The notes under the pieces were generated by a model. That model searched no databases, was not told where the DNA came from, and worked only from the letters and a program-made list of their open reading frames with translations. From contig CAYUZY010000040.1 of the NCBI GenBank assembly GCA_964448645.1, positions 1-15,815 of the forward strand: a stretch of 15,815 nucleotides of DNA, written 5' to 3'. The stretch comes from GCA-2719315 sp964448645 (lineage in GTDB: Bacteria; Bacteroidota; Bacteroidia; Flavobacteriales; Flavobacteriaceae). A program made the translations under genes and the position numbers. This document shows, one piece after another, positions 6,940 through 14,250 of this stretch. The number at the start of each line of letters is the position of its first letter. Position 1 is the stretch's first letter.

Positions 6940-7263
6940 TTGAGATTAATTTTATTATTTATTTTATTTATATCATTTTTAAGAGCTTCGTCTCCTTATA
7001 AACAATTTCTCTCTTCAAATCTAAACTCAATTCTTCAAGAAACAAAATCCATTTTTTATAAATTAGGAACCCTTTCTATAAAAGGTTTTACTGGAAAAGG
7101 ATCAGTTCAAATATATTCAATTATAGGTAATAAAATTAGTGATATTAAAGTACAAAACTTATCGGAATTTAATTTACAAATTGATCTTAGAAAAAATAAC
7201 ATGTATGTAATTAGAGTTTTTAATAATTCTGAAATAAATACATTTAAAATAATTGTAGATTAA
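6940..7263 (+). CDS. Small secreted protein with T9SS-sorting-like domain
   Basis: The frame opens with TTG at 6940 and encodes 107 residues. Residues 1-16 look like a signal peptide (MRLILLFILFISFLRA). The C-terminal half, about 54-107, has the beta-strand pattern of a Por secretion-system (type A) sorting domain: GSVQIYSIIGNKISDI, then FNLQIDLRKNNMYVIRV and a final strand FKIIVD. In larger proteins this domain directs cargo to the type IX secretion system. Here no cargo domain precedes it, only ~35 residues of linker. Function is unknown; it could be a sorting-domain remnant or a small stand-alone surface protein. It is divergent from the SurA-partner gene and convergent with guaB, with one base between the stop codons. 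Confidence 0.62.
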   Translation: MRLILLFILFISFLRASSPYKQFLSSNLNSILQETKSIFYKLGTLSIKGFTGKGSVQIYSIIGNKISDIKVQNLSEFNLQIDLRKNNMYVIRVFNNSEINTFKIIVD

Positions 7264-7264
7264 A

Positions 7265-8731
7265 TTAAGGGCTATAATTTGGAGCTTCTTTGGTTATACT
7301 AATGTTATGAGGATGACTTTCTTTAACACTAGCTGAGCTTATTTTTACAAATTTTGATTTTGTTTGAAGAATTTTAATATTTTTAGCTCCACAATATCCC
7401 ATTCCAGATCTCAATCCTCCAACAAACTGATGAAGACTTTCTTCTAAACTACCTTTAAATGGTACTCTTCCTACAATTCCTTCTGGAACTAATTTTTTAA
7501 AATCCTCTTCAACATCCTGAAAATAACGATCTTTACTTCCTTGTTTCATTGCCTCAACAGAACCCATACCTCTATATGTTTTATACTTTCTGCCTTCATA
7601 AATTACTGTTTCGCCAGGAGATTCTTTAGTACCAGCTAATAAAGATCCAAGCATTACTGAATTTGCTCCTGCTGCTATTGCTTTTGAAATATCTCCTGTA
7701 TATTTAATCCCCCCATCTGCTATTATTGGAACATTCATTTTATCTAAAGCTTTAGACACTTCTAATATTGCCGAAAGCTGAGGGAATCCAACTCCAGCAA
7801 TAACTCTGGTTGTGCAAATTGAACCAGGACCTATTCCAACTTTGACAGCATCAGCTCCTTCATTTGCTAAAAAAATTGCAGCCTCAGCTGTAGCAATATT
7901 TCCAACAATAACATCTATACCTGAAAAATTATTTTTTATTTTTTTTAAAACATTAGAAACATTTTTTGAATGAGCATGAGCTGTATCTACAACTATAGCA
8001 TCAACATCTGATTTTTTTAATAAAGCTACTCTATCTAAAACATCATTAGTTATTCCAACTGCAGCACAAACTCTAAGCCTACCATATTTATCTTTATTTG
8101 CTTTAGGTTTTTTAGTTTGCTTTGAAATATCTCTAAAAGTAATTAATCCAACAAGGTTATTGCTTTTGTCAACAACAGGTAATTTCTCTATTTTATTTTT
8201 TTGAAGAATTTTCTCAGCTTCATTTAATTTAATTTCCTCATTAACTGTTATAATGTTTTCTGAAGTCATTACTTCTTTAATTGGTCTTTTATTATTTTTT
8301 TCAAATCTTAAATCTCGATTAGTTACTATTCCTTTTAATTTTCCATTTTTTTCAATAATTGGAATACCTCCAATTTTATATTTACTCATTTTTTCTTTTG
8401 CATCAATGACTAATGAGTTATAACATAAAGTTACAGGATCCATTATCATACCTGACTCAGACCTTTTTACACTCCTTACCTGTTCTGCCTGATCTTCAAT
8501 CGACATATTTTTATGTAGAACTCCTATACCTCCTTCTCTTGCAATTGCAATAGCCATACTACTCTCAGTAACAGTATCCATAGCAGCAGAGGAAATTGGT
8601 ATATTTAAATCAATATTCTTACTAAACTTAGAGTTAATTGAAACATCTCTTGGTAAAACATCTGAATAACATGGGACTAATAGCACATCATCATATGTTA
8701 ATCCTTTACCGAAAAATTTGTTTGAAGACAT
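7265..8731 (-). CDS. guaB: IMP dehydrogenase
   Basis: The enzyme oxidises IMP to XMP with NAD, the committed step of GMP synthesis in the cytosol. ATG 8731 gives MSSNKFFGKGLTYDDVLLVP, the classical start; a TTG two codons earlier (8737) is less likely. The length is 488 residues. The catalytic barrel is interrupted at about residues 95-205 by two CBS domains that bind nucleotides. The catalytic loop GIGPGSICTTR holds the nucleophile C306. The flap YRGMGS, the phosphate-binding GGI and MLGSLLAGTKESPGE are present, as is the N-terminal SSAAMDTVTE. All key residues are intact. It is transcribed from a 71-bp intergenic stretch with two palindromes (see separate entries). In other flavobacteria guaB often neighbours the SurA genes, as here. 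Confidence 0.97.
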   Translation of the reverse strand: MSSNKFFGKGLTYDDVLLVPCYSDVLPRDVSINSKFSKNIDLNIPISSAAMDTVTESSMAIAIAREGGIGVLHKNMSIEDQAEQVRSVKRSESGMIMDPVTLCYNSLVIDAKEKMSKYKIGGIPIIEKNGKLKGIVTNRDLRFEKNNKRPIKEVMTSENIITVNEEIKLNEAEKILQKNKIEKLPVVDKSNNLVGLITFRDISKQTKKPKANKDKYGRLRVCAAVGITNDVLDRVALLKKSDVDAIVVDTAHAHSKNVSNVLKKIKNNFSGIDVIVGNIATAEAAIFLANEGADAVKVGIGPGSICTTRVIAGVGFPQLSAILEVSKALDKMNVPIIADGGIKYTGDISKAIAAGANSVMLGSLLAGTKESPGETVIYEGRKYKTYRGMGSVEAMKQGSKDRYFQDVEEDFKKLVPEGIVGRVPFKGSLEESLHQFVGGLRSGMGYCGAKNIKILQTKSKFVKISSASVKESHPHNISITKEAPNYSP

Positions 8732-8733
8732 TA

Positions 8734-8756
8734 GCAATTAATTTTAAATTAATTGC
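8734..8756. repeat. 23-bp perfect palindrome directly before guaB
   Basis: Two 11-bp arms (left arm GCAATTAATTT) flank one central base and are exact complements. The palindrome ends 2 bp before the guaB ATG. In the guaB mRNA it could form a hairpin close to the start codon; as DNA it could be an operator. It lacks a U tail and does not look like a terminator. Confidence 0.75.
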
Positions 8757-8759
8757 ATG

Positions 8760-8767
8760 TAAATATA
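8760..8767 (-). promoter_or_regulatory. Possible -7 element for guaB
   Basis: On the minus strand the sequence reads TATATTTA, which differs from TAnnTTTG in the last base only. It would place the transcription start within the adjacent palindrome. No convincing -33 element was found, so this is weak. Confidence 0.3.
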
Positions 8768-8787
8768 CAAATTTTCATTAAAGAAAT

Positions 8788-8801
8788 TTGTTAATTAACA
8801 A
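8788..8801. repeat. 14-bp perfect palindrome after the HMG-CoA lyase gene
   Basis: TTGTTAATTAACAA is its own reverse complement. It lies just after the stop codon of the HMG-CoA-lyase-like gene and 31 bp upstream of the longer palindrome. It could be an operator half of a paired site for guaB or part of a weak 3' structure. In such AT-rich DNA a chance occurrence is possible. Confidence 0.5.
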
Positions 8802-8802
8802 T

Positions 8803-9660
8803 CTATAAATTAATAAGAGCTTTGAAATTATTATATGCTTCTTCAAATTCTAAAATATCTAATTCGATATTATTTTCCTGATTATTAAAAAAAGTAATAA
8901 GTTTTTCAGTAGGAATATTACCAATAAGCTTATTTGAAGCCATTGGACAGCCTCCAAAACCCATAATTGTACTATCAAACCTATTACAACCAAAGGAATA
9001 AGCAGAATTAACCTTATTGAACCAATCATTGGGCAAAGAATGAAAATGAGCTCCAAATTCAATCTCTTTATATTCACTATTTACGTCTTTAAATAATTTC
9101 TTTATTTGATCAGGTTTAGAAATTCCAATAGTATCTGATAATGAAATTGTATTTATTCCTAATAATTTTAACTTATAAATCCATTCCATAACAATTTCAA
9201 CACTCCAAGGATCTCCATAAGGATTTCCAAACCCCATTGATAAATAAACAATAACTTCCTTATTTGATTTATTTGAAATTTCAATAATATTATTTAGTAT
9301 ATGAATAGATTCTTTTATTGTTTTATTTGTATTTCTAATTTGAAAATTTTCTGAAATTGAAAAAGGATATCCTAAAATATCAATTTGCTCATAATTTGAA
9401 GCTTCTAATGCTCCTCTTTCATTCGCTATTATTACAATAACTTTAGTTTTAGACTCTTCTTTAATTAGACTTTTAATTAACTGTGGAGTATCAGACATTT
9501 GAGGAACCATTTTATTTGAAACAAAACTTCCACAATCTATTGCATAAAAACCAATTTTTAATAAGCTATTTATATAATTAATTTTCTTATCTGTGTTAAC
9601 AAATCTAGAATAACCTTGTAAAGCATCTCTTGGACATTCTATTAATTTAATTTTTCTCAT
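8803..9660 (-). CDS. HMG-CoA-lyase-like protein
   Basis: The protein belongs to the HMG-CoA lyase branch of the DRE-TIM barrel enzymes, which split 3-hydroxy-3-methylglutaryl-CoA into acetyl-CoA and acetoacetate, the last step of leucine breakdown. The signature ECPRDALQ (R11, D12) replaces the classical EVGPRDGLQ. H205 and H207 in GAHFHSLPN are the metal ligands, and GGCP with C238 is the catalytic loop, followed by ASNKLIGN. Length is 285 residues, close to the family. ATG 9660 overlaps the TGA of the upstream LysE-like gene in ATGA, indicating translational coupling. No other leucine-degradation genes are present, so the pathway assignment rests on motifs alone; a related 4-hydroxy-2-ketovalerate aldolase is less likely because of the GGCP loop. 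Confidence 0.87.
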   Translation of the reverse strand: MRKIKLIECPRDALQGYSRFVNTDKKINYINSLLKIGFYAIDCGSFVSNKMVPQMSDTPQLIKSLIKEESKTKVIVIIANERGALEASNYEQIDILGYPFSISENFQIRNTNKTIKESIHILNNIIEISNKSNKEVIVYLSMGFGNPYGDPWSVEIVMEWIYKLKLLGINTISLSDTIGISKPDQIKKLFKDVNSEYKEIEFGAHFHSLPNDWFNKVNSAYSFGCNRFDSTIMGFGGCPMASNKLIGNIPTEKLITFFNNQENNIELDILEFEEAYNNFKALINL

Positions 9661-10268
9661 AATAAAATCAACAAAATTGCTATGATAAATAAAACAATAG
9701 GCTGAAAATATCTAAAAAACTTATTTGTTTTTATTGAAAAAAAATTTCCTCCTATATGTGATGAAAATAATGAAACTATAGAAAAAATTAATATAGCTTG
9801 AATTATAAAAATAATTCCCAAAATCATAAATTGAAACCTTATACTTAGTGTTTCATCAAAAAGAAATAATGGGAAAATACTAAGAAAGAACAAACTAACT
9901 TTGGGGTTAACCAAATTCATAATTAAACCTGTAGAATAATTTTTCAACAATGTGTTTTGTACTGTTATAATTTCTTTATTCTTTTTTTTATATAAAAGAA
10001 TGTTAACACCTAAAAAGATTAAATATAATGAACCAAAATATTTAATAAATTTAAAAAAATGTGGATTTTCTGAAATTAGAAAACCAAAACCTAATGACAC
10101 AAAAGCAGTATGAAAAAAAAGTCCAGAAATTAAACCTAAACTAACTAAAAAACCACTTTTAAAACCATAACTTAAACTTTGAGACAAAACGTATAAAATA
10201 TCTGGCCCAGGTGTTAAAGTAAGTGAGATTGAGGTTATTATAAATAAAAATAAAATCTCAATATCCAT
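9657..10268 (-). CDS. LysE/RhtB-family exporter
   Basis: This is a 203-residue inner-membrane protein with about six hydrophobic segments. The family motif TPGPDILYVLSQSLSYGFKSG at about residues 19-39 is present, starting right after the first membrane segment. A second family pattern lies near VNPKVSLFFLSIFPLF. LysE/RhtB proteins export amino acids or homoserine lactones and similar small metabolites, driven by proton exchange; the substrate cannot be inferred here. The charged stretch KKKNKEII is a cytosolic loop. The gene overlaps the HMG-CoA-lyase-like gene by 4 bp, so both are made from one transcript. A weak near-promoter sequence TAATATTG is visible upstream on the minus strand, without a -33 match. 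Confidence 0.9.
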   Translation of the reverse strand: MDIEILFLFIITSISLTLTPGPDILYVLSQSLSYGFKSGFLVSLGLISGLFFHTAFVSLGFGFLISENPHFFKFIKYFGSLYLIFLGVNILLYKKKNKEIITVQNTLLKNYSTGLIMNLVNPKVSLFFLSIFPLFLFDETLSIRFQFMILGIIFIIQAILIFSIVSLFSSHIGGNFFSIKTNKFFRYFQPIVLFIIAILLILL

Positions 10269-10292
10269 TTTTCCTGTTTTACAATATTAATT

Positions 10293-10300
10293 TATATTTG
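10293..10300 (+). promoter_or_regulatory. -7 promoter element for the DUF3050 gene
   Basis: TATATTTG matches TAnnTTTG and lies 25 bp before the ATG at 10326. Only a weak -33 candidate (TTTT near 10277) was seen. Confidence 0.5.
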
Positions 10301-10325
10301 CTAACTTAAAAAATACATCTTACAA

Positions 10326-11090
10326 ATGACAAGTTTGTTTGAAGAACAATTAGCCCCTTATAGAAAAAAACTTAAAGAACATGAGTTATATACATCGATT
10401 AAATCCATTAATAATATTCAACTTTTCACTGAGTACCATGTTTTTGCTGTTTGGGATTTTATGTCTTTACTAAAAGAGTTGCAAATACAATTAACCTGTG
10501 TTTCAATTCCATGGAAACCTAAGGGATTTCCAAAAGCATCTAGACTTATAAATGAAATAGTTTGGGATGAAGAATCAGATATTGATCATAATGGAATTTC
10601 TATGAGTCACTTTGAAATGTATTTAAATTCAATGACTTTAATTAAAAGTAATCCACATAAAATAAACTCTTTAATTAAAAACTGGGACATTAATTTATCA
10701 GCTAATAAGAATATTGAAAATGAAAAACTACCTGTTTTTATTAAAAATTTTTTAAAATTTACTTTTAAAACTATTTCATTAAAGAAACCTCATATAACCT
10801 CTGCAGTATTTACTTTTGGAAGAGAAGATTTAATTCCAGATATGTTTATTGAGATTTTAAAAAACATTAAAATTGACAATAAAATTAATATTAAGCCACT
10901 AATCTATTATTTTGAAAGACATATTGAGTTAGATACTGATGAACATGGCCCGTTAGCACTAGAAATGGTTAATGACTTATGTGGGTCAGACAAAAACAAG
11001 TGGTATGAAGCTCTAGATTATTCAAAAAAAGCAATGGAAATGAGAATAAAACTTTGGGATGGAATACTAGAAATAATTTCTAAGAAATAA
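10326..11090 (+). CDS. DUF3050 family protein (heme-oxygenase-like fold)
   Basis: The 254-residue cytosolic protein matches the DUF3050 family in the segments YHVFAVWDFMSLLKELQ (H38), VSIPWKPKGFP, SHFEMYLNSM, FTFGREDLIPDMF and YYFERHIELDTDEHGPLA (about 194-211). The E-R-H-x-E and DEHG clusters, with H38 and the E in SHFE, look like metal ligands of the heme-oxygenase-like diiron oxygenases (HDO fold); this assignment is inference. The family has no clear reaction that I know of. It has its own promoter and is followed by the M28 peptidase start 34 bp downstream, so an operon is possible but weakly supported. Its product is all alpha-helical by appearance. No signal peptide is present, so the reaction is in the cytosol. 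Confidence 0.83.
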   Translation: MTSLFEEQLAPYRKKLKEHELYTSIKSINNIQLFTEYHVFAVWDFMSLLKELQIQLTCVSIPWKPKGFPKASRLINEIVWDEESDIDHNGISMSHFEMYLNSMTLIKSNPHKINSLIKNWDINLSANKNIENEKLPVFIKNFLKFTFKTISLKKPHITSAVFTFGREDLIPDMFIEILKNIKIDNKINIKPLIYYFERHIELDTDEHGPLALEMVNDLCGSDKNKWYEALDYSKKAMEMRIKLWDGILEIISKK

Positions 11091-11124
11091 TTTCTTTTTT
11101 AATAAATTGGTGTTAAAAATTGTT

Positions 11125-12132
11125 ATGAAAAATTTTATTTTTTATTTTTTATTTTCTTTAACTGCCTTTTCACAATCTGACTTATCAAAAATCTACTCTA
11201 ACAAAATTACATCTAAAGAATTAAAAGAATTGCTTTATGTTTATGCCTCTGATTATTTTGGTGGAAGAGAAGTAGGTTCAAAAGGACAAAAAATTGCTGT
11301 TGATTTTTTAAGAGATTTTTATAAAAGACATTCCATTGATCCTGCTAAAGGAACAAATGATTACTTTCAATACATAAAAAATATTAAAACTAGAAAGTAC
11401 TATCTTGGCAAGCAATTTGTTAGATCTGGAATTTTTGACTCGGAAAATGTAGTTTCAATAATTCACGGATCAAAATTTCCAAATGAATATATCATTCTAT
11501 CTGCTCATCTTGATGCTCATGGGACTCATGATGGTAAAATATATAACGGAGCTGATGATGATGGTTCAGGAAACGTTTCTTTACTTGAAATAGCTGAAAG
11601 TTTTTCTGATGCTGTTAAAGATGGTTACCCTCCAAAAAGATCAATTATTTTTTTACATGTAACAGCCGAAGAAAAAGGGCTTATTGGATCCAAATATTAT
11701 GTGGATAATCCTCTATATCCTCTTGAAAACACAATTGCTAATCTAAATATTGATATGATTGGAAGAATTGATCCTAAAAGAAAAGATAAAGATCCTAATT
11801 ATATATATTTAATCGGCTCAGATAGAATTAGTCAAGAACTTCATAATATCTCTGAAAAAATCAATTCAACTTATACTCAATTAAAATTAGATTATAAGTA
11901 TAATGATGATAAGGATCCAAATCGCTTCTATTATAGAAGCGATCATTATAATTTTGCAAAAAATAATATTCCAGTAATTTTTTACTTTAATGGGGTACAT
12001 GAAGACTATCATGAACCCACAGATACAGCTGATAAGATAAACTACCCCTTACTGGAAAAAAGAACAAAATTAATTTTTCATACTGCATGGGAGCTGTCAA
12101 ATAGAGAGAAAAGATTGTCAGTTAATAAATAA
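11125..12132 (+). CDS. Secreted M28-family zinc aminopeptidase
   Basis: The enzyme is a metallopeptidase exported by a signal peptide MKNFIFYFLFSLTAFSQ (ATG 11125; a TTG at 11107 would add an odd six residues). The expected two-zinc ligands are in order: H128 in SAHLDAHG, D145 in GADDDGSG, the catalytic E182 with E183 in TAEEKGLIGSKYY, D210 in NIDMIGR and H296 in DYHEPTDT. The segment FYYRSDHYNF also is typical. The mature protein of ~318 residues is a compact single-domain M28 enzyme without a C-terminal sorting domain, so it probably stays in the periplasm. It likely releases N-terminal amino acids from peptides. The stop TAA at 12130-12132 is one base from the convergent hydroxylase gene. 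Confidence 0.93.
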   Translation: MKNFIFYFLFSLTAFSQSDLSKIYSNKITSKELKELLYVYASDYFGGREVGSKGQKIAVDFLRDFYKRHSIDPAKGTNDYFQYIKNIKTRKYYLGKQFVRSGIFDSENVVSIIHGSKFPNEYIILSAHLDAHGTHDGKIYNGADDDGSGNVSLLEIAESFSDAVKDGYPPKRSIIFLHVTAEEKGLIGSKYYVDNPLYPLENTIANLNIDMIGRIDPKRKDKDPNYIYLIGSDRISQELHNISEKINSTYTQLKLDYKYNDDKDPNRFYYRSDHYNFAKNNIPVIFYFNGVHEDYHEPTDTADKINYPLLEKRTKLIFHTAWELSNREKRLSVNK

Positions 12133-12133
12133 A

Positions 12134-13015
12134 TTACTTTTTAAACTTAAAGAATCCATAAATATTTTGACTTATAAATTTTTTTGGAAAATTTTCATCT
12201 CCTTTAAATCCTAAAATTGCATTTCCGCTATCTTCAGGGATATAATTAGTTCTAAAAATATAATCCCAAAGACTTAAACTAATTGCAAAATTAACTCCTA
12301 CTCTATTTTCAGGAATATCTCTAGCATGATGATATAAATGCATTACTGGATTATTAAAAACGTATTTTAATGGTCCCCATGAAATTTTTATATTTGAATG
12401 ATTAAAATGACCAATTGTAATAGCAATAAAATGGACTATATAAGCTTGTTCTGGTTCAAAACCTCCAATAATCATTACAGCAAGAGTTTTAAAAGGCTTG
12501 TAAAGAATATTTTCCATCCAATGGTATCTCATATGAGATGAAAAACTCATCTCTTTAACAGAATGGTGAACTTTATGAAAATTCCATAAAAAATCAATTT
12601 TATGAAGACAGAAATGAGCTATCCATTGAAAAAAATCAATTATCACAAAAAATATCAATAATTGAATTGAAATATGATAAGAACTTAAATTAATAATTTT
12701 TATAGAGTCCATTTCAATTTCTCGAGAAATAAAAAATTGATAAATTATTTCATAAAATCCACTTATTATAATTGAAAAAATAAAAAAATTAAAGAATAAA
12801 TAAAAACCGTCAAGCCAAAAATCTTTTCTAATAATCTTTTGATTTTTCCTCCATGGAAAGATTATTTCTAACCCCCATATAATTAAAGAAATTAAAATAA
12901 TTCCCCAAAAGAAATTTTTATACCATAATCCCTCAAATAGAATTAATCCAATAAGCCATTGTAATGAAGAAATAAAAGAATTAAAAAATATTTCAAAATA
13001 AGAAATGACAAGCAT
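12134..13015 (-). CDS. Sterol desaturase / fatty acid hydroxylase family membrane protein
   Basis: The product is a 293-residue integral membrane diiron oxygenase. The histidine clusters are H134-x3-H138 (HFCLH), H147/H150/H151 (HKVHH), H203-xx-H206 (HFNH) and H226/H229/H230 (HLYHH), the pattern of the sterol desaturase superfamily. About five hydrophobic segments lie before and between them (residues 15-50, 68-95, 115-132, 175-203). Members hydroxylate or desaturate lipids such as fatty acids, sterols or alkylglycerols; the substrate here is not known. ATG 13015 starts MLVISYFEIFFNSF; no signal peptide is needed. It is the last gene of a minus-strand series, with 34 bp to the DUF411 gene. 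Its homology to crtZ is at the superfamily level only. Confidence 0.9.
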   Translation of the reverse strand: MLVISYFEIFFNSFISSLQWLIGLILFEGLWYKNFFWGIILISLIIWGLEIIFPWRKNQKIIRKDFWLDGFYLFFNFFIFSIIISGFYEIIYQFFISREIEMDSIKIINLSSYHISIQLLIFFVIIDFFQWIAHFCLHKIDFLWNFHKVHHSVKEMSFSSHMRYHWMENILYKPFKTLAVMIIGGFEPEQAYIVHFIAITIGHFNHSNIKISWGPLKYVFNNPVMHLYHHARDIPENRVGVNFAISLSLWDYIFRTNYIPEDSGNAILGFKGDENFPKKFISQNIYGFFKFKK

Positions 13016-13049
13016 TTTTATGAATTTAAATCAAAGTATTGGAAAATGA

Positions 13050-13496
13050 TTACTCATAATGTGCCCAAACAATTGATTTTCCATTAGAATCAATTGCTAA
13101 AACATCAAAATTTGCTTTATCATCATTAACCTCCATTCCAGGCACATTTATTCCTGCAGGCATTCCTGGAACAGATAATCCTATTATATTATCAGGATTT
13201 TCTTTCAATAATCTTTTAACATCATCTGCAGGAACATGACCTTCAATAAAATAACCATTGATTATAGCTGTATGACAAGAAGCTAAATCAATTGGAAGTC
13301 CTGCATTTATTTTAATATCATACATATTTGAATCTAAATTCTTTTCTAAAACAAAATCATTATTTTCCATATGTAAAATCCAGTCATGACAACAACCACA
13401 GTCAGGAGACAAATAAACAATGTCTTTTTTTTTCTCTTCTACTTGATTACATGAGAAAAACATAAAAAAAATAACAGGTAAAAAGTACTTTTTCAT
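13050..13496 (-). CDS. DUF411 metal-binding lipoprotein
   Basis: The 148-residue protein is a lipoprotein (lipobox MFFSC, C16). The mature region has the DUF411 core: DIVYLSPDCGCCHDWI (C33-G-C35-C36-H37), then PIDLASCHTAIINGYFIEGHVPADDV with C74, H75 and H87, and the end PGMPAGINVPGMEV. This family is described as metal-binding and is often found with copper-resistance genes; copper binding here is inferred from the CxCC-H and C-H sites. No copper exporter or oxidase is nearby, only a propeller-like gene 29 bp upstream and a hydroxylase downstream. It probably works in the periplasm, facing away from the inner membrane or on the outer-membrane inner face. The start ATG at 13496 is well placed. 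Confidence 0.92.
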   Translation of the reverse strand: MKKYFLPVIFFMFFSCNQVEEKKKDIVYLSPDCGCCHDWILHMENNDFVLEKNLDSNMYDIKINAGLPIDLASCHTAIINGYFIEGHVPADDVKRLLKENPDNIIGLSVPGMPAGINVPGMEVNDDKANFDVLAIDSNGKSIVWAHYE

Positions 13497-13525
13497 ATAT
13501 ACGAAATTATAAAAAATAAATCAAT

Positions 13526-14149
13526 TTATTCACCGGCCCCAGCCCCTCCTCCATCAATTCCTCCCATTCCAGAATCTCCTCCATAAGTACCAGAGTCTCC
13601 AGAATAAATTATTCCAGCATCTGAGTTATTTGATAATGAGTTTACATTAATCTGAAACTCATCTAATATTGATTTTATTTTAGATGAATCAAGAGAAAAA
13701 GGTAATTTCGTTTCATCAAAATTTTTAGTAGACTCATTAAAAACAAATGTTTTTTTCTTTGAAAACATATATAGTTTTTTTGAAATTAAAGATAATTTTG
13801 GGCTAGTCCATAAAAAAGGATGACTTCCTCTAAACTTCTGCTCTCCATTATATAAAGATATCCAGTTGAACTTACCCCATTTATCAATGAAATAAATTGA
13901 TTTTTCATTTATTAAAATATTGTAAAAATATTTTTTAACTGTCCATAAAATCTCTCCATTTTTAAAATTTATTAAAGATGTCCAACCTGACCATGTTGAG
14001 GAAAGAGTAACAAAAACATGTTCATTAATTCTTGTCATTCCCATAATTCTTTTGTCAAATGTTGTTTTCCATAAAATTTTTGATTTAAATGTATCAAATC
14101 TCATTAAGTCTTTATCTTCTGCTATTAATACTGTCGAATTTACCTTCAT
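13526..14149 (-). CDS. Propeller-like (PQQ-type repeat) protein with glycine-rich tail
   Basis: Not a recognised named gene. The 207-residue product has no signal peptide and begins MKVNSTVLIAEDKDLMRFD. Residues 1-140 show repeats of the kind seen in PQQ-like beta-propellers: KSKILWKTTF, NGEILWTVKKYF, YNGEQKFRGSHPF and hydrophobic strand pairs between. Only three or four blades are possible, so it is either a partial propeller or needs partners. The last ~24 residues are half glycine (12 Gly from 184 to 207), with GDSGTYGGDSG and GGGAGAGE. This tail is encoded by a G-rich stretch (13529-13600 on the minus strand), markedly unlike the AT-rich surroundings. It is 29 bp upstream of the DUF411 gene and probably cotranscribed with it and the hydroxylase. 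Function unknown. Confidence 0.7.
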   Translation of the reverse strand: MKVNSTVLIAEDKDLMRFDTFKSKILWKTTFDKRIMGMTRINEHVFVTLSSTWSGWTSLINFKNGEILWTVKKYFYNILINEKSIYFIDKWGKFNWISLYNGEQKFRGSHPFLWTSPKLSLISKKLYMFSKKKTFVFNESTKNFDETKLPFSLDSSKIKSILDEFQINVNSLSNNSDAGIIYSGDSGTYGGDSGMGGIDGGGAGAGE

Positions 14150-14195
14150 TATTTCAATTTTTAATATATGATGTGTAAAATTATTAAAAGTATTT

Positions 14196-14225
14196 AAAAA
14201 AAAACCCTCTATTTTATAGAGGGTT
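14196..14225 (-). terminator. Intrinsic terminator for the secreted-protein pair
   Basis: A perfect 10-bp stem (AACCCTCTAT and its complement, 14203-14225) with a 3-nt loop is followed on the minus strand by a T run (nine T, partly inside the stem base, from 14204 down to 14196). It is 25 bp after the stop of the gene at 14251 and is the only strong intrinsic terminator I found in the window. Confidence 0.93.
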
Positions 14226-14250
14226 ATTATATATAATGATCAAAAATAAA

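Noticed and set aside
8859..9077. Open frame of 72 aa, hydrophobic
   Set aside because: It is a shadow of the HMG-CoA-lyase-like gene in another frame; the lyase frame holds the catalytic His and Cys residues.
13529..13600. Possible recently acquired DNA because of high GC
   Set aside because: The GC rise follows exactly the Gly codons of the tail and stays in frame; the rest of the gene has the usual composition.
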